Shown here piece after piece: positions 1-8,502 of a stretch of 48,501 nucleotides of DNA. The position numbers and the translations under genes were made by a program. This stretch comes from Thiobacillus sp. (lineage in GTDB: Bacteria > Pseudomonadota > Gammaproteobacteria > Burkholderiales > Thiobacillaceae): positions 1 to 48,501 of the forward strand of contig JAUYCF010000063.1 of the NCBI GenBank assembly GCA_030692355.1, read 5' to 3'. The notes under the pieces were generated by a model. The model saw only the letters and a program-made list of their open reading frames with translations, searched no databases and was not told the DNA's origin. Positions within the stretch are counted from its first letter, which is position 1. Each line of letters begins with the position of its first letter.

Positions 1-134
1 TTGGCCGCACCGCCAAACTTCTTCGACAGAATGGTGGTGATCGCCGCGGTCAAGGTGGTCTTGCCGTGGTCAACGTGACCAATCGTGCCAACGTTTACGT
101 GCGGTTTGGTCCGCTGGAATTTTTCCTTAGCCAT
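1..134 (-). CDS. tuf: Elongation factor Tu, N-terminal part (cut by window edge)
   Basis: EF-Tu delivers aminoacyl-tRNA to the ribosome as a GTP complex. Read on the minus strand from the ATG at 132-134, the first 44 residues run [19 protein letters not shown] and then [12 protein letters not shown], which includes the GHVDHGKT nucleotide-binding loop. A GAGGA Shine-Dalgarno lies just before the start. The rest of the gene lies outside the window. Three tRNA genes precede it on the same strand, the tRNA-tuf operon layout known from tufB loci of proteobacteria. The call is secure although only about a tenth of the protein is visible. Confidence 0.97.
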   Translation of the reverse strand, partial: MAKEKFQRTKPHVNVGTIGHVDHGKTTLTAAITTILSKKFGGAA

Positions 135-246
135 TTCAGTATCCTCAAATTTGCACACGCAACAATGCGGTCAATCACGATCAACAACCCGACTACCGCT
201 TTTCAAATACCGCTGCGCCACCTTAAATTCGGCAGCGCCTAAAAAC

Positions 247-321
<75 letters not shown>

Positions 322-369
322 GCAAGGTTTTGACCCACAACGCGTCAAAACACAAAAACCCTTACAAAC

Positions 370-443
370 TGGAGCGGGAGAAGGGAATCGAACCCTCGTC
401 ATAAGTTTGGAAAACTTCTGCTCTACCATTGAGCTACACCCGC
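370..443 (-). tRNA. tRNA-Gly (TCC)
   Basis: A 74-nt cloverleaf on the minus strand with encoded CCA. The acceptor arms are GCGGGTG and CTCCCGC, leaving one T-T mismatch. The anticodon loop reads TTTCCAA (anticodon TCC, glycine). It lies between tRNA-Tyr and tRNA-Thr, as in tyrU-glyT-thrT-tufB of enterobacteria. Confidence 0.96.
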
Positions 444-471
444 TTCGCCCTGCTCGAAAACTGCAAAAATC

Positions 472-556
472 TGGTGGTGGGGGAAGGATTCGAACCTTCG
501 AAGGCAGAGCCGTCAGATTTACAGTCTGATCCCTTTGACCGCTCGGGAACCCCACC
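472..556 (-). tRNA. tRNA-Tyr (GTA)
   Basis: An 85-nt class II tRNA with a long variable arm, encoded on the minus strand. The acceptor stem is GGTGGGG/CCCCACC, the anticodon loop contains CTGTAAA (anticodon GTA), and CCA is encoded. It is the first gene of the tRNA-tuf operon, beginning just downstream of the promoter at 572-601. Confidence 0.97.
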
Positions 557-571
557 CAAACGAAGCGCGAG

Positions 572-601
572 ATTATAGGGCTTTTCGGATTGGTGTGTCA
601 A
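572..601 (-). promoter_or_regulatory. Sigma-70 promoter of the tRNA-tuf operon
   Basis: The minus strand shows a consensus -35 TTGACA (596-601) and a consensus -10 TATAAT (572-577) separated by 18 bp. The bases after the -10 box, CTCGCGC, form a GC-rich discriminator, the hallmark of stringently controlled stable-RNA promoters. Transcription should begin near 565, a few bases before tRNA-Tyr. That ppGpp represses it is inferred from the discriminator. Confidence 0.85.
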
Positions 602-626
602 TTATCCCCTGAGTAAATTGCCTCGC

Positions 627-1718
627 TCACACATTGAACAGGAAATTCAGGACATCGCCATCCTTGACCACGTATTCCTTGCCTTCGGCGCGCATCTTGC
701 CCGCTTCCTTGGCGCCCTGTTCGCCCTTGCCGGCAATGAAGTCCTCGTACGAGATGGTCTGCGCGCGGATGAAGCCGCGCTCGAAATCGGTATGAATGAC
801 ACCTGCCGCCTGCGGCGCGGTATCACCCTTGTGGATCGTCCACGCCCGCACCTCCTTCACCCCGACGGTGAAATAGGTCTGCAGCCCAAGCAAATCATAG
901 GTGGCGCGAACCAGCCGGTTGAGTCCCGGCTCGTCCCAACCGAGTTCTTTCAGGTATTCCATGCGGTCTTCAGGCGACAATTCCTGCAGTTCGGCCTCCA
1001 GCGCCGCGCACACTGGCACCACCGGCGCGCCCTCCTTCCCGGCAAAGGCGCGCAACGCATCGAGCATGGGGTTGTCGTGAAAGCCGTCTTCGCCGACGTT
1101 GGCGACATACAGCGTCGGCTTCATCGTCAACAGGCACAGCGGCTTGATCGCCGCGAGGCCTTCCGCGTCCAGGCCGGCGGCACGCGCGGGGCGGCCTTCG
1201 TTCAGCGCGGCCAGCACCGGCTTCAATGCCTCCGCGATGACTTTCGCATCCTTGTCGCCCCCACGCGCAGCTTTTTCATATCGTATCAACGCCTTTTCAG
1301 CACTGGACAGGTCAGCGAGCGCCAACTCCGTGGCAATGGTTTCCACATCCGACAGGGGGTCGATCTTGCCCGCAACGTGGATCACGTTGTCGTCCTGAAA
1401 ACAGCGCACCACGTGGCAGATCGCATCGGTCTCGCGAATGTTGGCGAGGAACTGGTTGCCCAGGCCCTCCCCCTTGGAGGCACCCGCCACCAGCCCGGCG
1501 ATGTCGACGAATTCGACAATCGCCGGCACGACTCTCTGCGGCTTGGCAATCTCGGCCAGTTGCGCCAGGCGCGGATCCGGAACCTCGACGATGCCGGTGT
1601 TCGGCTCGATGGTGCAGAAGGGGTAGTTTTCCGCCGCGATGCCTGCCTGGGTCAGCGCGTTGAACAGGGTGGATTTTCCGACGTTGGGCAAGCCAACGAT
1701 GCCGCATTTGAGACTCAT
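627..1718 (-). CDS. ychF: Ribosome-binding ATPase YchF (Obg family)
   Basis: A 363-residue P-loop ATPase of the Obg/YchF family that binds ribosomes and influences translation and the oxidative stress response. It begins [20 protein letters not shown], with the G1 motif GLPNVGKS, and continues with [10 protein letters not shown] and the long helical insert typical of YchF. The C-terminus ends in the TGS domain. The start at 1716-1718 overlaps the stop of pth (ATGA), so an upstream in-frame ATG inside pth was rejected. The pth-ychF pair is conserved across proteobacteria. Confidence 0.97.
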   Translation of the reverse strand: MSLKCGIVGLPNVGKSTLFNALTQAGIAAENYPFCTIEPNTGIVEVPDPRLAQLAEIAKPQRVVPAIVEFVDIAGLVAGASKGEGLGNQFLANIRETDAICHVVRCFQDDNVIHVAGKIDPLSDVETIATELALADLSSAEKALIRYEKAARGGDKDAKVIAEALKPVLAALNEGRPARAAGLDAEGLAAIKPLCLLTMKPTLYVANVGEDGFHDNPMLDALRAFAGKEGAPVVPVCAALEAELQELSPEDRMEYLKELGWDEPGLNRLVRATYDLLGLQTYFTVGVKEVRAWTIHKGDTAPQAAGVIHTDFERGFIRAQTISYEDFIAGKGEQGAKEAGKMRAEGKEYVVKDGDVLNFLFNV

Positions 1719-2311
1719 GGTTTTTCCTGGAGTTTGATGGAACCGGGTTTGGTGTTGGCGCGCTGGATGGCCGCGTTCCACTCGCCCTTTTCAATTAATG
1801 GCCAAAAATCGAGCGCGCGCTCGATGGCGGCGTCGATGTCGGCCTGCTCCTCGCGACGCGGCGGTTTCAGGACGTAGTTCACGACTTCGTTGCGATCGCC
1901 CGGATGGCCGATGCCGATGCGCAGCCGCCAGTAGTCCTGGGTGCCCAGATGCGCGGCGATGTCCTTCAGGCCGTTATGGCCGCCCATGCCGCCGCCGAAC
2001 TTGAGGCGCAACTGGCCGGGCGGAATGTCGAGTTCGTCGTGCACCACCAGGATCTCGGCTGGCGCTATGCGATGAAAGCGCGCGAGCGCACCAACTGCCT
2101 GCCCAGAACGGTTCATGAAGGTCTGCGGCAGCAACATCCACACGTTGCACTGGCTGCGCCCGATGATGCCGTGAAAACGCGACTCATGCGCGAGCAACAC
2201 GCCCCACGTCTGCGCCAGCCGCGCGCAAAACCAAAACCCGGCATTGTGCCGGGTTTCTTCGTAGTCGCGCCCCGGGTTGCCGAGGCCGACAATCAGGCGG
2301 GGTGCTGTCAT
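1715..2311 (-). CDS. pth: Peptidyl-tRNA hydrolase
   Basis: A 198-residue enzyme that cleaves peptidyl-tRNA released by stalled ribosomes, recycling tRNA. The family motif [19 protein letters not shown] near the N-terminus holds the catalytic His. QTFMNRSG and [11 protein letters not shown] supply the conserved Asn and Asp. Length is normal. The start was placed at [14 protein letters not shown] (2309-2311) rather than six codons upstream because this fits the family N-terminus. It overlaps ychF by four bases and follows rplY by about 40 bases, so the three are probably co-transcribed. Confidence 0.97.
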   Translation of the reverse strand: MTAPRLIVGLGNPGRDYEETRHNAGFWFCARLAQTWGVLLAHESRFHGIIGRSQCNVWMLLPQTFMNRSGQAVGALARFHRIAPAEILVVHDELDIPPGQLRLKFGGGMGGHNGLKDIAAHLGTQDYWRLRIGIGHPGDRNEVVNYVLKPPRREEQADIDAAIERALDFWPLIEKGEWNAAIQRANTKPGSIKLQEKP

Positions 2312-2353
2312 GCCGCAGACGGCGTGCAATCCACCGCGGATTGCACGACCTGC

Positions 2354-2965
2354 TTACGCCGCGGGAGCAGACGGGGCTTCTTCAGCAGCCGCACTGACCT
2401 TGGGCGCACTGATCGACGCAACAGAGGGGTTTTCCGTCTGCAGGTGCGCAACCAGCTCGACGCCCGCGGGCAGCGTCAGGTCATTCGCATGGATGGAATG
2501 GCCGATTTCAAGATTGCCCATGTCGACTTCGATGAACTCGGGCAGGCTGCCGGGCAGGCACTGGACGTCGAGCTCGGTCACGATGTGGTGCGGCTTGCCG
2601 CCGCCCGTCTTGACGCCCGGCGCGCTGTCGGCATTGAGGAAGTGCAGCGGCACCTTGACGTGAATCTTGTGATCCTTGTCGACGCGCTGGAAGTCGATGT
2701 GCAGAACTTGCTGCTTGAAGGGATGCCATTGCGCATCGCGCAGCAGCACGGACTCCTTGGCGCCATCGACATTCAGCGTCAGCACGGAGGCGTGGAACGC
2801 TTCCTTGCGCAGCGCGTGATACAGCGTGTTGTGATCCAGCTCGATCTGCACCGGGGCTGCGGTGCCGCCGTAGACGATGCCGGGGACCTTGCCCGCGTGA
2901 CGCAGACGGCGGCTCGCACCCGTACCTTGCAATTCACGCTTGGCGGCGATGATTTCGATTTCCAT
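2354..2965 (-). CDS. rplY: 50S ribosomal protein L25 (long, CTC-type)
   Basis: A 203-residue protein binding 5S rRNA. The first half ([20 protein letters not shown], then [10 protein letters not shown]) is the L25 5S-binding domain. The second half is the beta-rich TL5/CTC C-terminal domain that short enterobacterial L25 lacks. The C-terminus is Ala/Pro-rich. A GGAG-type ribosome site precedes the ATG. It sits between prs and pth, a standard proteobacterial order. Two tandem 36-bp repeats lie immediately upstream in its leader. Confidence 0.95.
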   Translation of the reverse strand: MEIEIIAAKRELQGTGASRRLRHAGKVPGIVYGGTAAPVQIELDHNTLYHALRKEAFHASVLTLNVDGAKESVLLRDAQWHPFKQQVLHIDFQRVDKDHKIHVKVPLHFLNADSAPGVKTGGGKPHHIVTELDVQCLPGSLPEFIEVDMGNLEIGHSIHANDLTLPAGVELVAHLQTENPSVASISAPKVSAAAEEAPSAPAA

Positions 2966-2984
2966 GAAACTCTCCTAAATAACT

Positions 2985-3056
2985 GCTTGATGATGCATCG
3001 CCAAAAATGGTCAATGCATGGCTTGATGATGCATTGCCTAAAATGGTCAATGCATG
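2985..3056. repeat. Two tandem 36-bp repeats with internal hairpins, rplY leader
   Basis: Copies at 2985-3020 and 3021-3056 differ at two positions only. In the second copy ATGCATTG and CAATGCAT (8 bp, perfect) flank an 11-nt centre. In the first copy one arm base differs. The array fills the prs-rplY gap on the leader side of rplY. It is not a CRISPR array, since there are no spacers. Whether it acts on transcription, on the mRNA leader, or is a neutral duplication cannot be told from sequence. Confidence 0.8.
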
Positions 3057-3080
3057 GTTAAAGCCCCCGCGACCAGGGGC
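3057..3080 (-). terminator. Possible weak terminator after prs
   Basis: On the minus strand, shortly after the prs stop, a GCCCC...GGGGC stem with an 8-nt loop is followed by TTTAACC. The stem is short and the T-run brief, so partial read-through into rplY is likely. Confidence 0.35.
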
Positions 3081-3092
3081 ATTCGGCCGGCC

Positions 3093-4043
3093 CTACTCGA
3101 TAAAGAGCGAGCTGACGGAATCTTCGTTGCTGATGCGGCGGATGGTTTCCGCCAGCAGTTCAGCCACCGACAATTGCCGGATTTTGGCGCATGCGCGCGC
3201 ATCGTCGCGCAGCGGAATGGTGTCGGTCACCACCAGCTCGTCGAGCGCGGAATTCGTCACGCGTTCGGCGGCGCTGCCGGATAGCACGGCATGGGTGCAA
3301 TAGGCCATCACCTTCCTGGCGCCATGCTCCTTCAGCGCATTGGCCGCCTCGCACAGCGTATTGGCGGTGTCGACCATGTCGTCCATGATGATGCAGGTTC
3401 GATCCTTCACATCACCGATGATGTGCATCACCTTCGCCACGTTCGGTTTCGGACGGCGCTTGTCGATGATCGCAAGATCGCATTCGAGACGCTTGGCAAT
3501 TGCCCGCGCCCGCACCACCCCGCCCACGTCAGGCGACACCACCACCAGGTTCGGGTGGTCGCGCTTCCAGATGTCGCCCAGGAGGATCGGGCTGGAATAA
3601 ATGTTGTCGACCGGAATGTCGAAAAAGCCCTGGATCTGGTCCGAGTGCAGGTCCATCGTCAGCACCCGGTCGACCCCCACGCCCTGCAGCATGTTGGCCA
3701 CTACCTTGGCGGTGATCGCCACCCGCGCCGAGCGGGTGCGCCGGTCCTGGCGCGCATAGCCGTAATACGGGATGGCGGCGGTGATCCGGCCGGCCGAAGC
3801 GCGCTTCAGCGCGTCGACCATCACCATCACTTCCATCAGGGTATCGTTGGTCGGCTGGCAGGTCGACTGCAGCACGAACACGTCCTTGCCGCGCACGTTT
3901 TCCAGAAGTTCGACCATCACCTCGCCATCGGAAAAACGCGACACGGTGGCGCGGCCGAGATGGATATTGAGATGGCGCACCACATCGCTGGCAAGACGCG
4001 GGTTGGCATTCCCGGTGAACACCATCAGATTGTCTATGGACAC
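3093..4043 (-). CDS. prs: Ribose-phosphate pyrophosphokinase
   Basis: A 316-residue cytosolic enzyme making PRPP from ribose 5-phosphate and ATP for nucleotide, His and Trp synthesis. Conserved stretches include the N-terminal [15 protein letters not shown], the ATP-site region [10 protein letters not shown], the metal-binding [17 protein letters not shown], and the PRPP loop [13 protein letters not shown]. Length and start (MSIDNLMVF) match the family. It follows tRNA-Gln and that tRNA's terminator hairpin by only about 40 bases, so it is either expressed by read-through or has a promoter within the tRNA region. Confidence 0.97.
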   Translation of the reverse strand: MSIDNLMVFTGNANPRLASDVVRHLNIHLGRATVSRFSDGEVMVELLENVRGKDVFVLQSTCQPTNDTLMEVMVMVDALKRASAGRITAAIPYYGYARQDRRTRSARVAITAKVVANMLQGVGVDRVLTMDLHSDQIQGFFDIPVDNIYSSPILLGDIWKRDHPNLVVVSPDVGGVVRARAIAKRLECDLAIIDKRRPKPNVAKVMHIIGDVKDRTCIIMDDMVDTANTLCEAANALKEHGARKVMAYCTHAVLSGSAAERVTNSALDELVVTDTIPLRDDARACAKIRQLSVAELLAETIRRISNEDSVSSLFIE

Positions 4044-4080
4044 GCGAGTCTCCGGCGATTGGGCTGGTCCGACACAACAA

Positions 4081-4107
4081 CAAAAACAGCCGCCACCGGC
4101 GGCTGTT
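4081..4107 (-). terminator. Rho-independent terminator or attenuator between tRNA-Gln and prs
   Basis: On the minus strand a 10-bp perfect stem (AACAGCCGCC/GGCGGCTGTT, arms 4098-4107 and 4085-4094) with a 3-nt loop is followed by TTTTTGTTGTTG. It lies just after tRNA-Gln and 38 bases before prs, so it should end most tRNA transcripts and limit read-through into prs. Confidence 0.75.
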
Positions 4108-4115
4108 CGCTTAAC

Positions 4116-4190
4116 TGGCTGGGGAGGTAGGGATCGAACCTACGAATGTCGGAATCAAAATCCGATGCCTTACCACTTGGCGACTCCCCA
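4116..4190 (-). tRNA. tRNA-Gln (TTG)
   Basis: A 75-nt cloverleaf on the minus strand with acceptor TGGGGAG/CTCCCCA, discriminator G and encoded CCA. The anticodon loop reads TTTTGAT (anticodon TTG). It is nested between ispE and prs, a location shared by many beta- and gammaproteobacteria. Confidence 0.97.
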
Positions 4191-4197
4191 AAAGGCA

Positions 4198-5034
4198 CTA
4201 CTCGGCGCAAAAATCGTACAGCGGATGCCTGTCGAGACCCTGCGCCACAAAACCCTGCATCGTTTCGGGCAGTTGCCGCAGCACGCTTCGCGCCGCGATT
4301 TCCGTTCCGAATGATGCAAACACACAGGCGCCCGAACCGGTCATTTGCGCCTCGCCGAATTGCGCCAGCCATTCGAGATGGCGGGCGACTTCAGGATAGC
4401 GGCTGACGACCACCGGCTGCAGGTCGTTATGACCCATGCCTGCGGAAAAGCGCGCTATTTTGAGGGGTGGCGAGTTGCGTGTCAATTCCGGCGCCGCAAA
4501 AATTGCCGCGGTCGGCACCTGCACCGGCGGCATCAGCACCACATACCACGCCGGCGGCGCACTCTGCGGGCGCAGGATTTCACCCACCCCCTCGGCGAAT
4601 GCCGTCTGTCCAAACACGAAGACCGGCACGTCGGCCCCCAACTGCAGGGCCAGCCGTTGCAGGGTTTCGCGCGGCAAATTGACCTGCCACAGGCGGTTCA
4701 GGGCCAGCAGCACGGTGGCCGCATCCGAACTGCCGCCGCCGAGCCCGCCCCCCATCGGCAACACCTTGTCGAGCCGGATGCTCACCCCGGCGCCGGCAGG
4801 CGCATGCGCCTGCAGCAGGCGCGCGGCGCGCACCGTCAGATCGCGGTCTTCCGGCACCCCCGGCAGGTCGCCGTCGCGCACCACCCGGCCATCAGCGCGC
4901 AACTCCAGATGCACGGTGTCGGCGCGGTCGATCAGGCGGAACACGCTCTGCAGCAGGTGATAACCGTCGGCGCGCCGGCCAACGACGTGCAGAAACAGAT
5001 TGAGCTTGGCGGGAGCGGGGTAGGCGTGGATCAT
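4198..5034 (-). CDS. ispE: 4-diphosphocytidyl-2-C-methyl-D-erythritol kinase
   Basis: A 278-residue GHMP kinase of the MEP isoprenoid pathway, phosphorylating CDP-methylerythritol at the 2-hydroxyl. It starts MIHAYPAPAKLNLFLHVVG, where PAPAKLNLFL is the substrate-site signature. The GHMP ATP loop is PMGGGLGGGSSDAAT at about residues 90-105. The C-terminal TGSGACVF is the third GHMP motif. The start at 5032-5034 overlaps the lolB stop (ATGA). The 65 upstream in-frame codons lie within lolB and were excluded. It is coupled to lolB, and tRNA-Gln follows closely. Confidence 0.97.
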   Translation of the reverse strand: MIHAYPAPAKLNLFLHVVGRRADGYHLLQSVFRLIDRADTVHLELRADGRVVRDGDLPGVPEDRDLTVRAARLLQAHAPAGAGVSIRLDKVLPMGGGLGGGSSDAATVLLALNRLWQVNLPRETLQRLALQLGADVPVFVFGQTAFAEGVGEILRPQSAPPAWYVVLMPPVQVPTAAIFAAPELTRNSPPLKIARFSAGMGHNDLQPVVVSRYPEVARHLEWLAQFGEAQMTGSGACVFASFGTEIAARSVLRQLPETMQGFVAQGLDRHPLYDFCAE

Positions 5035-5585
5035 TCGGCTTCCCAGCTGTCCGCCACCAGGCGGATTTCCAGCCCCTCGCGCGTCACCGTCAGTTTGCGC
5101 GGACGCCCGTCGGCGGCATATTGCAGGTAATCGATCACCCAGCCATGCTGTTTGAGTTGCACGAGGCGCCCGGCGCCATTGCGCGTCGCCTCGAAAATGC
5201 CGTCCGGGTCGGGACGCGCCTGCATCCACCAGCCCAGGCCCGCCACCGGCAGCGTATAACCGAGCGCCTCGCGCGTCAGGGATTCGGCATCGGGCGCACG
5301 ACGCGTCGGCTGGTTCGGCACCTCGAGCACAACGCCGCCGGCATCACGCACGATACGCGCCACCCCCTGCCCCAGCGGCGAGGTCAGCAACACATCGTCT
5401 GCTTGCATGCTGTGCTGCCAGCGGATCTGGCCCGACAGGTTCTGCTCTCCCGCCTGAATGCCGATGCGGCCCTGCAGCGTCCAGTTGGCGGACAGCGGCG
5501 GGACGACATCGGCCGGCAGGGGGGGCGGCATCGTCGCGCAACCGGCCGTCAGTGCCAGCAGCAAAACCGCGGTCAGGCGCGCCAT
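5031..5585 (-). CDS. lolB: Outer-membrane lipoprotein LolB
   Basis: A 184-residue lipoprotein that accepts lipoproteins from LolA and inserts them into the outer membrane. The signal MARLTAVLLLALTAGC ends in a lipobox, with Cys16 as the modified residue. The mature part has the LolB pattern (NWTLQGRIGIQAGEQNLSGQ, LLTSPLGQGVARI). An in-frame TTG one codon upstream is less likely than this ATG, which overlaps the preceding stop as TGATG. It is translationally linked to the TPR lipoprotein before it and ispE after it. Confidence 0.93.
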   Translation of the reverse strand: MARLTAVLLLALTAGCATMPPPLPADVVPPLSANWTLQGRIGIQAGEQNLSGQIRWQHSMQADDVLLTSPLGQGVARIVRDAGGVVLEVPNQPTRRAPDAESLTREALGYTLPVAGLGWWMQARPDPDGIFEATRNGAGRLVQLKQHGWVIDYLQYAADGRPRKLTVTREGLEIRLVADSWEAE

Positions 5586-7354
5586 CAAGGCTTCAGCCGG
5601 CGCAGGGTTTCAAGCAGCAATTCGTTCTGCGGATGGGCTTGCAGGCTGGTCTGCCAGAGTTCCCCGGCCGCCTCGCGCAGACCACGCACCCACAGCACCT
5701 CGCCCAGATGCGCCGCGATTTCGGGATCCGGACGCACCTTGTAGGCACGTTCCAGATATTCCTGCGCGCGCGCCAGATTGCCCGAGCGGTATTGCGCCCA
5801 GCCCACGCTATCAAGAATGAAGGGATCTTCCGGCGCCAGCGCCAGCGCCTTGTCGAGCAAGGGAATGGCTTCGGCCAAACGGTCGGTGCGGTCGGCCAGC
5901 GTGTAGCCCAGCGCGTTGTAGGCCTGCGCATCGTCGGGGCGCAGCACGATTACACGGCGCAGGTCGGCTTCCAGCGCATCGAGCTTGTCGAGCTTTTCCG
6001 CCATCATGGCGCGGTCGTACAGCAAGTCCGCCGAATCGGGAAAGCGCTTGAGTCCTTCCGACAGCACCTCGAAAGCCGCCGCGTATTCCCTGCTGTCGCG
6101 CAGCAGTTCGGCCTGCGCCTGGATCAGCCGCACGTTTTGTGCATCGTTTTCGCCACGCGTGAACGCCAGCAGCGCGCGCGCCTCATCCAGTTTGCCCGCG
6201 CGCGCCAGCAGCGCCGCCTGGCGCGCGCGCGCCGACACCAGGTAATTGCCCGATTCGACTTCGGCGTAATGGGCATTGGCCGCATCCGGCTGCTTCATCT
6301 GTTCGGCCACCTGGCCGAGGTAGTAATGCACCAGATCGGGGTCGCGCGGGCTGTAGCCGAGCGTCTGGGTCAGCAAATCGCGCGCCACCTCGAGATCGCC
6401 CATCTGCAGCGAAAGCAGACCGGCGGCAAAGCTGACTTCGGCATTGCGCGGAAAATCGCCCGTCAGGCGGGCGAATTCGACGCGTGCCTCGGCGAACTGA
6501 TTGGCATTGACCAGGGTGCGCGCATAAGCCAGCCGCACTTCGCGCGATCCGGGATGGCGCGCCAGGAAATCGCGCATGAAGGCCAGCGCATCGGGGGGCG
6601 ACGTTTTCGCCAGGATCTGCGCATGCAACAGCGCGCCGGGCTCCCAGCCCGGGCGCAGGCTGTCGGCCTGCTGCAAGGCCGCAACCGCCGCATCGAAATG
6701 CCCTGCACTGGCCGCGGCCTGGGCAACCGCCAGGCGCGCCTCCGGCAAGGCCGGATGGTCGGCTGCCAGACGCTCGACCAGTTCCAGCGCGGCCCGTGTA
6801 TCGCGCAGCTTGCCCATCAGCGCCGACAGATGCAGGAAGCCGTTGGCGCCATCCTCTTTCAGCAGTGCACGCAGAATCGGTTCAGCCTCCCCGAGCTTGC
6901 CCTCGTTCAGCAGCAGCGCTGCCAGCGTCTGCTGCGCCCGTTCCGAATCCTGCTCGGCTGCTGCCCACAGGCGGGCGGCCTCCAGTGCGCCGGCCTGGTT
7001 ACGCGCAAACATCGAAACCTCGACGGCACGACGGGCAATGCGCGGATCCCGCGTCTGTCGCGCCAGGTCGAGGTAGGCCGACTGGGAAATGCCAATCGCG
7101 CCGCGCTGGCCGGCCACCTCGGCCACCAGGAATTTGAACAGGATTTCGGGCGTAAGCGGCTGCCTGGGCAGGGCAGCGCGGGCCCGTGCTTCGGCCTCTG
7201 CCTCGGGATCGGCGACGACCTCGACCGCCGCCTCGACAGCTTGCTGCGCTTGCGTTTCCACTGCCACGGGCTGCGACGCCTTGACGCCGGGCTGGCTGCA
7301 TGCAGCCGCGAACAACAGCGCTGCGCAGAGGGGAAGGAGTTTGAGGTGTGCCAT
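5585..7354 (-). CDS. TPR-repeat lipoprotein, periplasmic side
   Basis: A 589-residue protein with an N-terminal lipoprotein signal (MAHLKLLPLCAALLFAAAC, Cys19) followed by Ala-rich sequence and many tetratricopeptide repeats. Clear TPR-like units include YNALGYTLADRTDRLAEAIP and DSVGWAQYRSGNLARAQEYL near the C-terminus. TPR arrays bind partner proteins; no catalytic motif is visible. Linkage to lolB is common in betaproteobacteria and suggests a role in the envelope, but the partner is unknown. The start was chosen at the signal peptide rather than ten codons upstream. Confidence 0.85.
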   Translation of the reverse strand: MAHLKLLPLCAALLFAAACSQPGVKASQPVAVETQAQQAVEAAVEVVADPEAEAEARARAALPRQPLTPEILFKFLVAEVAGQRGAIGISQSAYLDLARQTRDPRIARRAVEVSMFARNQAGALEAARLWAAAEQDSERAQQTLAALLLNEGKLGEAEPILRALLKEDGANGFLHLSALMGKLRDTRAALELVERLAADHPALPEARLAVAQAAASAGHFDAAVAALQQADSLRPGWEPGALLHAQILAKTSPPDALAFMRDFLARHPGSREVRLAYARTLVNANQFAEARVEFARLTGDFPRNAEVSFAAGLLSLQMGDLEVARDLLTQTLGYSPRDPDLVHYYLGQVAEQMKQPDAANAHYAEVESGNYLVSARARQAALLARAGKLDEARALLAFTRGENDAQNVRLIQAQAELLRDSREYAAAFEVLSEGLKRFPDSADLLYDRAMMAEKLDKLDALEADLRRVIVLRPDDAQAYNALGYTLADRTDRLAEAIPLLDKALALAPEDPFILDSVGWAQYRSGNLARAQEYLERAYKVRPDPEIAAHLGEVLWVRGLREAAGELWQTSLQAHPQNELLLETLRRLKP

Positions 7355-7624
7355 GTTATGCCTTGTAGAGGGGGGGCCTGTCACGATTCTAAGCGTTCGA
7401 GGCCTGCCTGCAAGTCAGGTTCAGGCGCGCAGCGCTTATTGCGACGCAGAGAAAGGCGCGCATTCAAAATGGGGAGGGCTTAAGGGCTGAAGTGAGGTAT
7501 ATAGAATCGCAGTGTATCGGTTCGGTTCCCGCTTGCGGGAGCTAAAATATCGCAGGGCGTCGCATGAATGGCTGGCGTCCCGCTTACCTCAATCCGGCAT
7601 CGAAATACTCTCCGGCCCCACGCC
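7355..7624. other. Divergent intergenic region between the TPR lipoprotein and mutM
   Basis: This stretch must contain promoters for both directions. It includes TATATAGAAT at about 7497-7506 and a short CCCGCTTGCGGG hairpin near 7530. No coding potential, repeat or clear operator stands out. Confidence 0.5.
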
Positions 7625-8437
7625 ATGCCCGAATTACCCGAAGTCGAAACCACCCGCCTGGGCCTGTTGCCGCGCCTCCGGGGCCGTGCGCTCAGGCGCA
7701 TCGTGGTGCGCAATCGGCGCCTGCGCTGGCCGGTGCCGGATGATCTGGAAGCCCGGCTGGCGGGACTGACGCTGAATTCACTCGTCCGGCGCGGCAAATA
7801 CCTGCTGTTCGATTTCGGCAGCGTCACGCAAATCGTGCATCTCGGCATGTCGGGCAGCCTGCGCTTTGCCGAACCCGGCGAACCCGCCGCCCTGCACGAC
7901 CATGTCGACTGGCTATTCGACGACGGCACCACGCTCAGGCTGCGCGACCCGCGTCGCTTCGGCGCGGTGCTGTGGACCGACGACGTGGCGCGGCATCCGC
8001 TGCTGGCCCACCTGGGGCCGGAGCCGCTGACGCCGACATTCGATGCAGTCTATCTGCACGCGCAGTGCCAACGCCGCAGCGCCGCGATCAAGCAGGTCAT
8101 CATGGATGCGCAGGTGGTGGTCGGCGTCGGCAACATCTATGCCTCCGAGTCGCTGTTCCATGCCGGCATCCGCCCCGCCACCGCCGCCCGCCGCCTCAGC
8201 CGCCCCGCCTGCGCCCGGCTGACGGAGGCGATCCGGCAAGTGCTGACGGCGGCGATCGCCGCCGGCGGCAGCTCGCTGCGCGATTACGTCGCAAGCGACG
8301 GCGAATTGGGCTACTTCCAGCTGCAGACACGGGTGTACGATCGCGCCGGCCAGCCCTGCAAGACCTGCGCCACGCCGATTCGCCGCATCGTGCAGGGGCA
8401 GCGTGCGAGCTTTTACTGCCCGACCTGCCAGCGTTGA
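7625..8437 (+). CDS. mutM: Formamidopyrimidine-DNA glycosylase
   Basis: A 270-residue bifunctional base-excision enzyme removing 8-oxoguanine and Fapy lesions and cutting the abasic site. MPELPEVETT gives the catalytic Pro2/Glu3 after Met removal. RRGKYLLFDF carries the conserved Lys. The C-terminal zinc finger is present (CKTC then CPTC, 16 residues between pairs). Start 7625 is fixed by the invariant MPELPEVE N-terminus; the longer upstream reading is rejected. It is divergent from the TPR lipoprotein and followed in the same direction by the dynamin-like gene. Confidence 0.97.
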   Translation: MPELPEVETTRLGLLPRLRGRALRRIVVRNRRLRWPVPDDLEARLAGLTLNSLVRRGKYLLFDFGSVTQIVHLGMSGSLRFAEPGEPAALHDHVDWLFDDGTTLRLRDPRRFGAVLWTDDVARHPLLAHLGPEPLTPTFDAVYLHAQCQRRSAAIKQVIMDAQVVVGVGNIYASESLFHAGIRPATAARRLSRPACARLTEAIRQVLTAAIAAGGSSLRDYVASDGELGYFQLQTRVYDRAGQPCKTCATPIRRIVQGQRASFYCPTCQR

Positions 8438-8502
8438 TGCGCGCCTGCCCACTGAATCAAGTTTGTCGTTAACATGTCGTTACATTACAGTGCGTTACCT
8501 CA

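Noticed and set aside
2985-3056. CRISPR array suggested by the 36-bp tandem repeats
   Set aside because: The repeats abut with no spacers, there are only two units, and no cas genes are present.
5552-7483. 643-codon plus-strand frame opposite the TPR lipoprotein gene
   Set aside because: Composition (Gln/Arg/His-rich) is that of an antisense shadow; the opposite strand has a signal peptide and TPR repeats.
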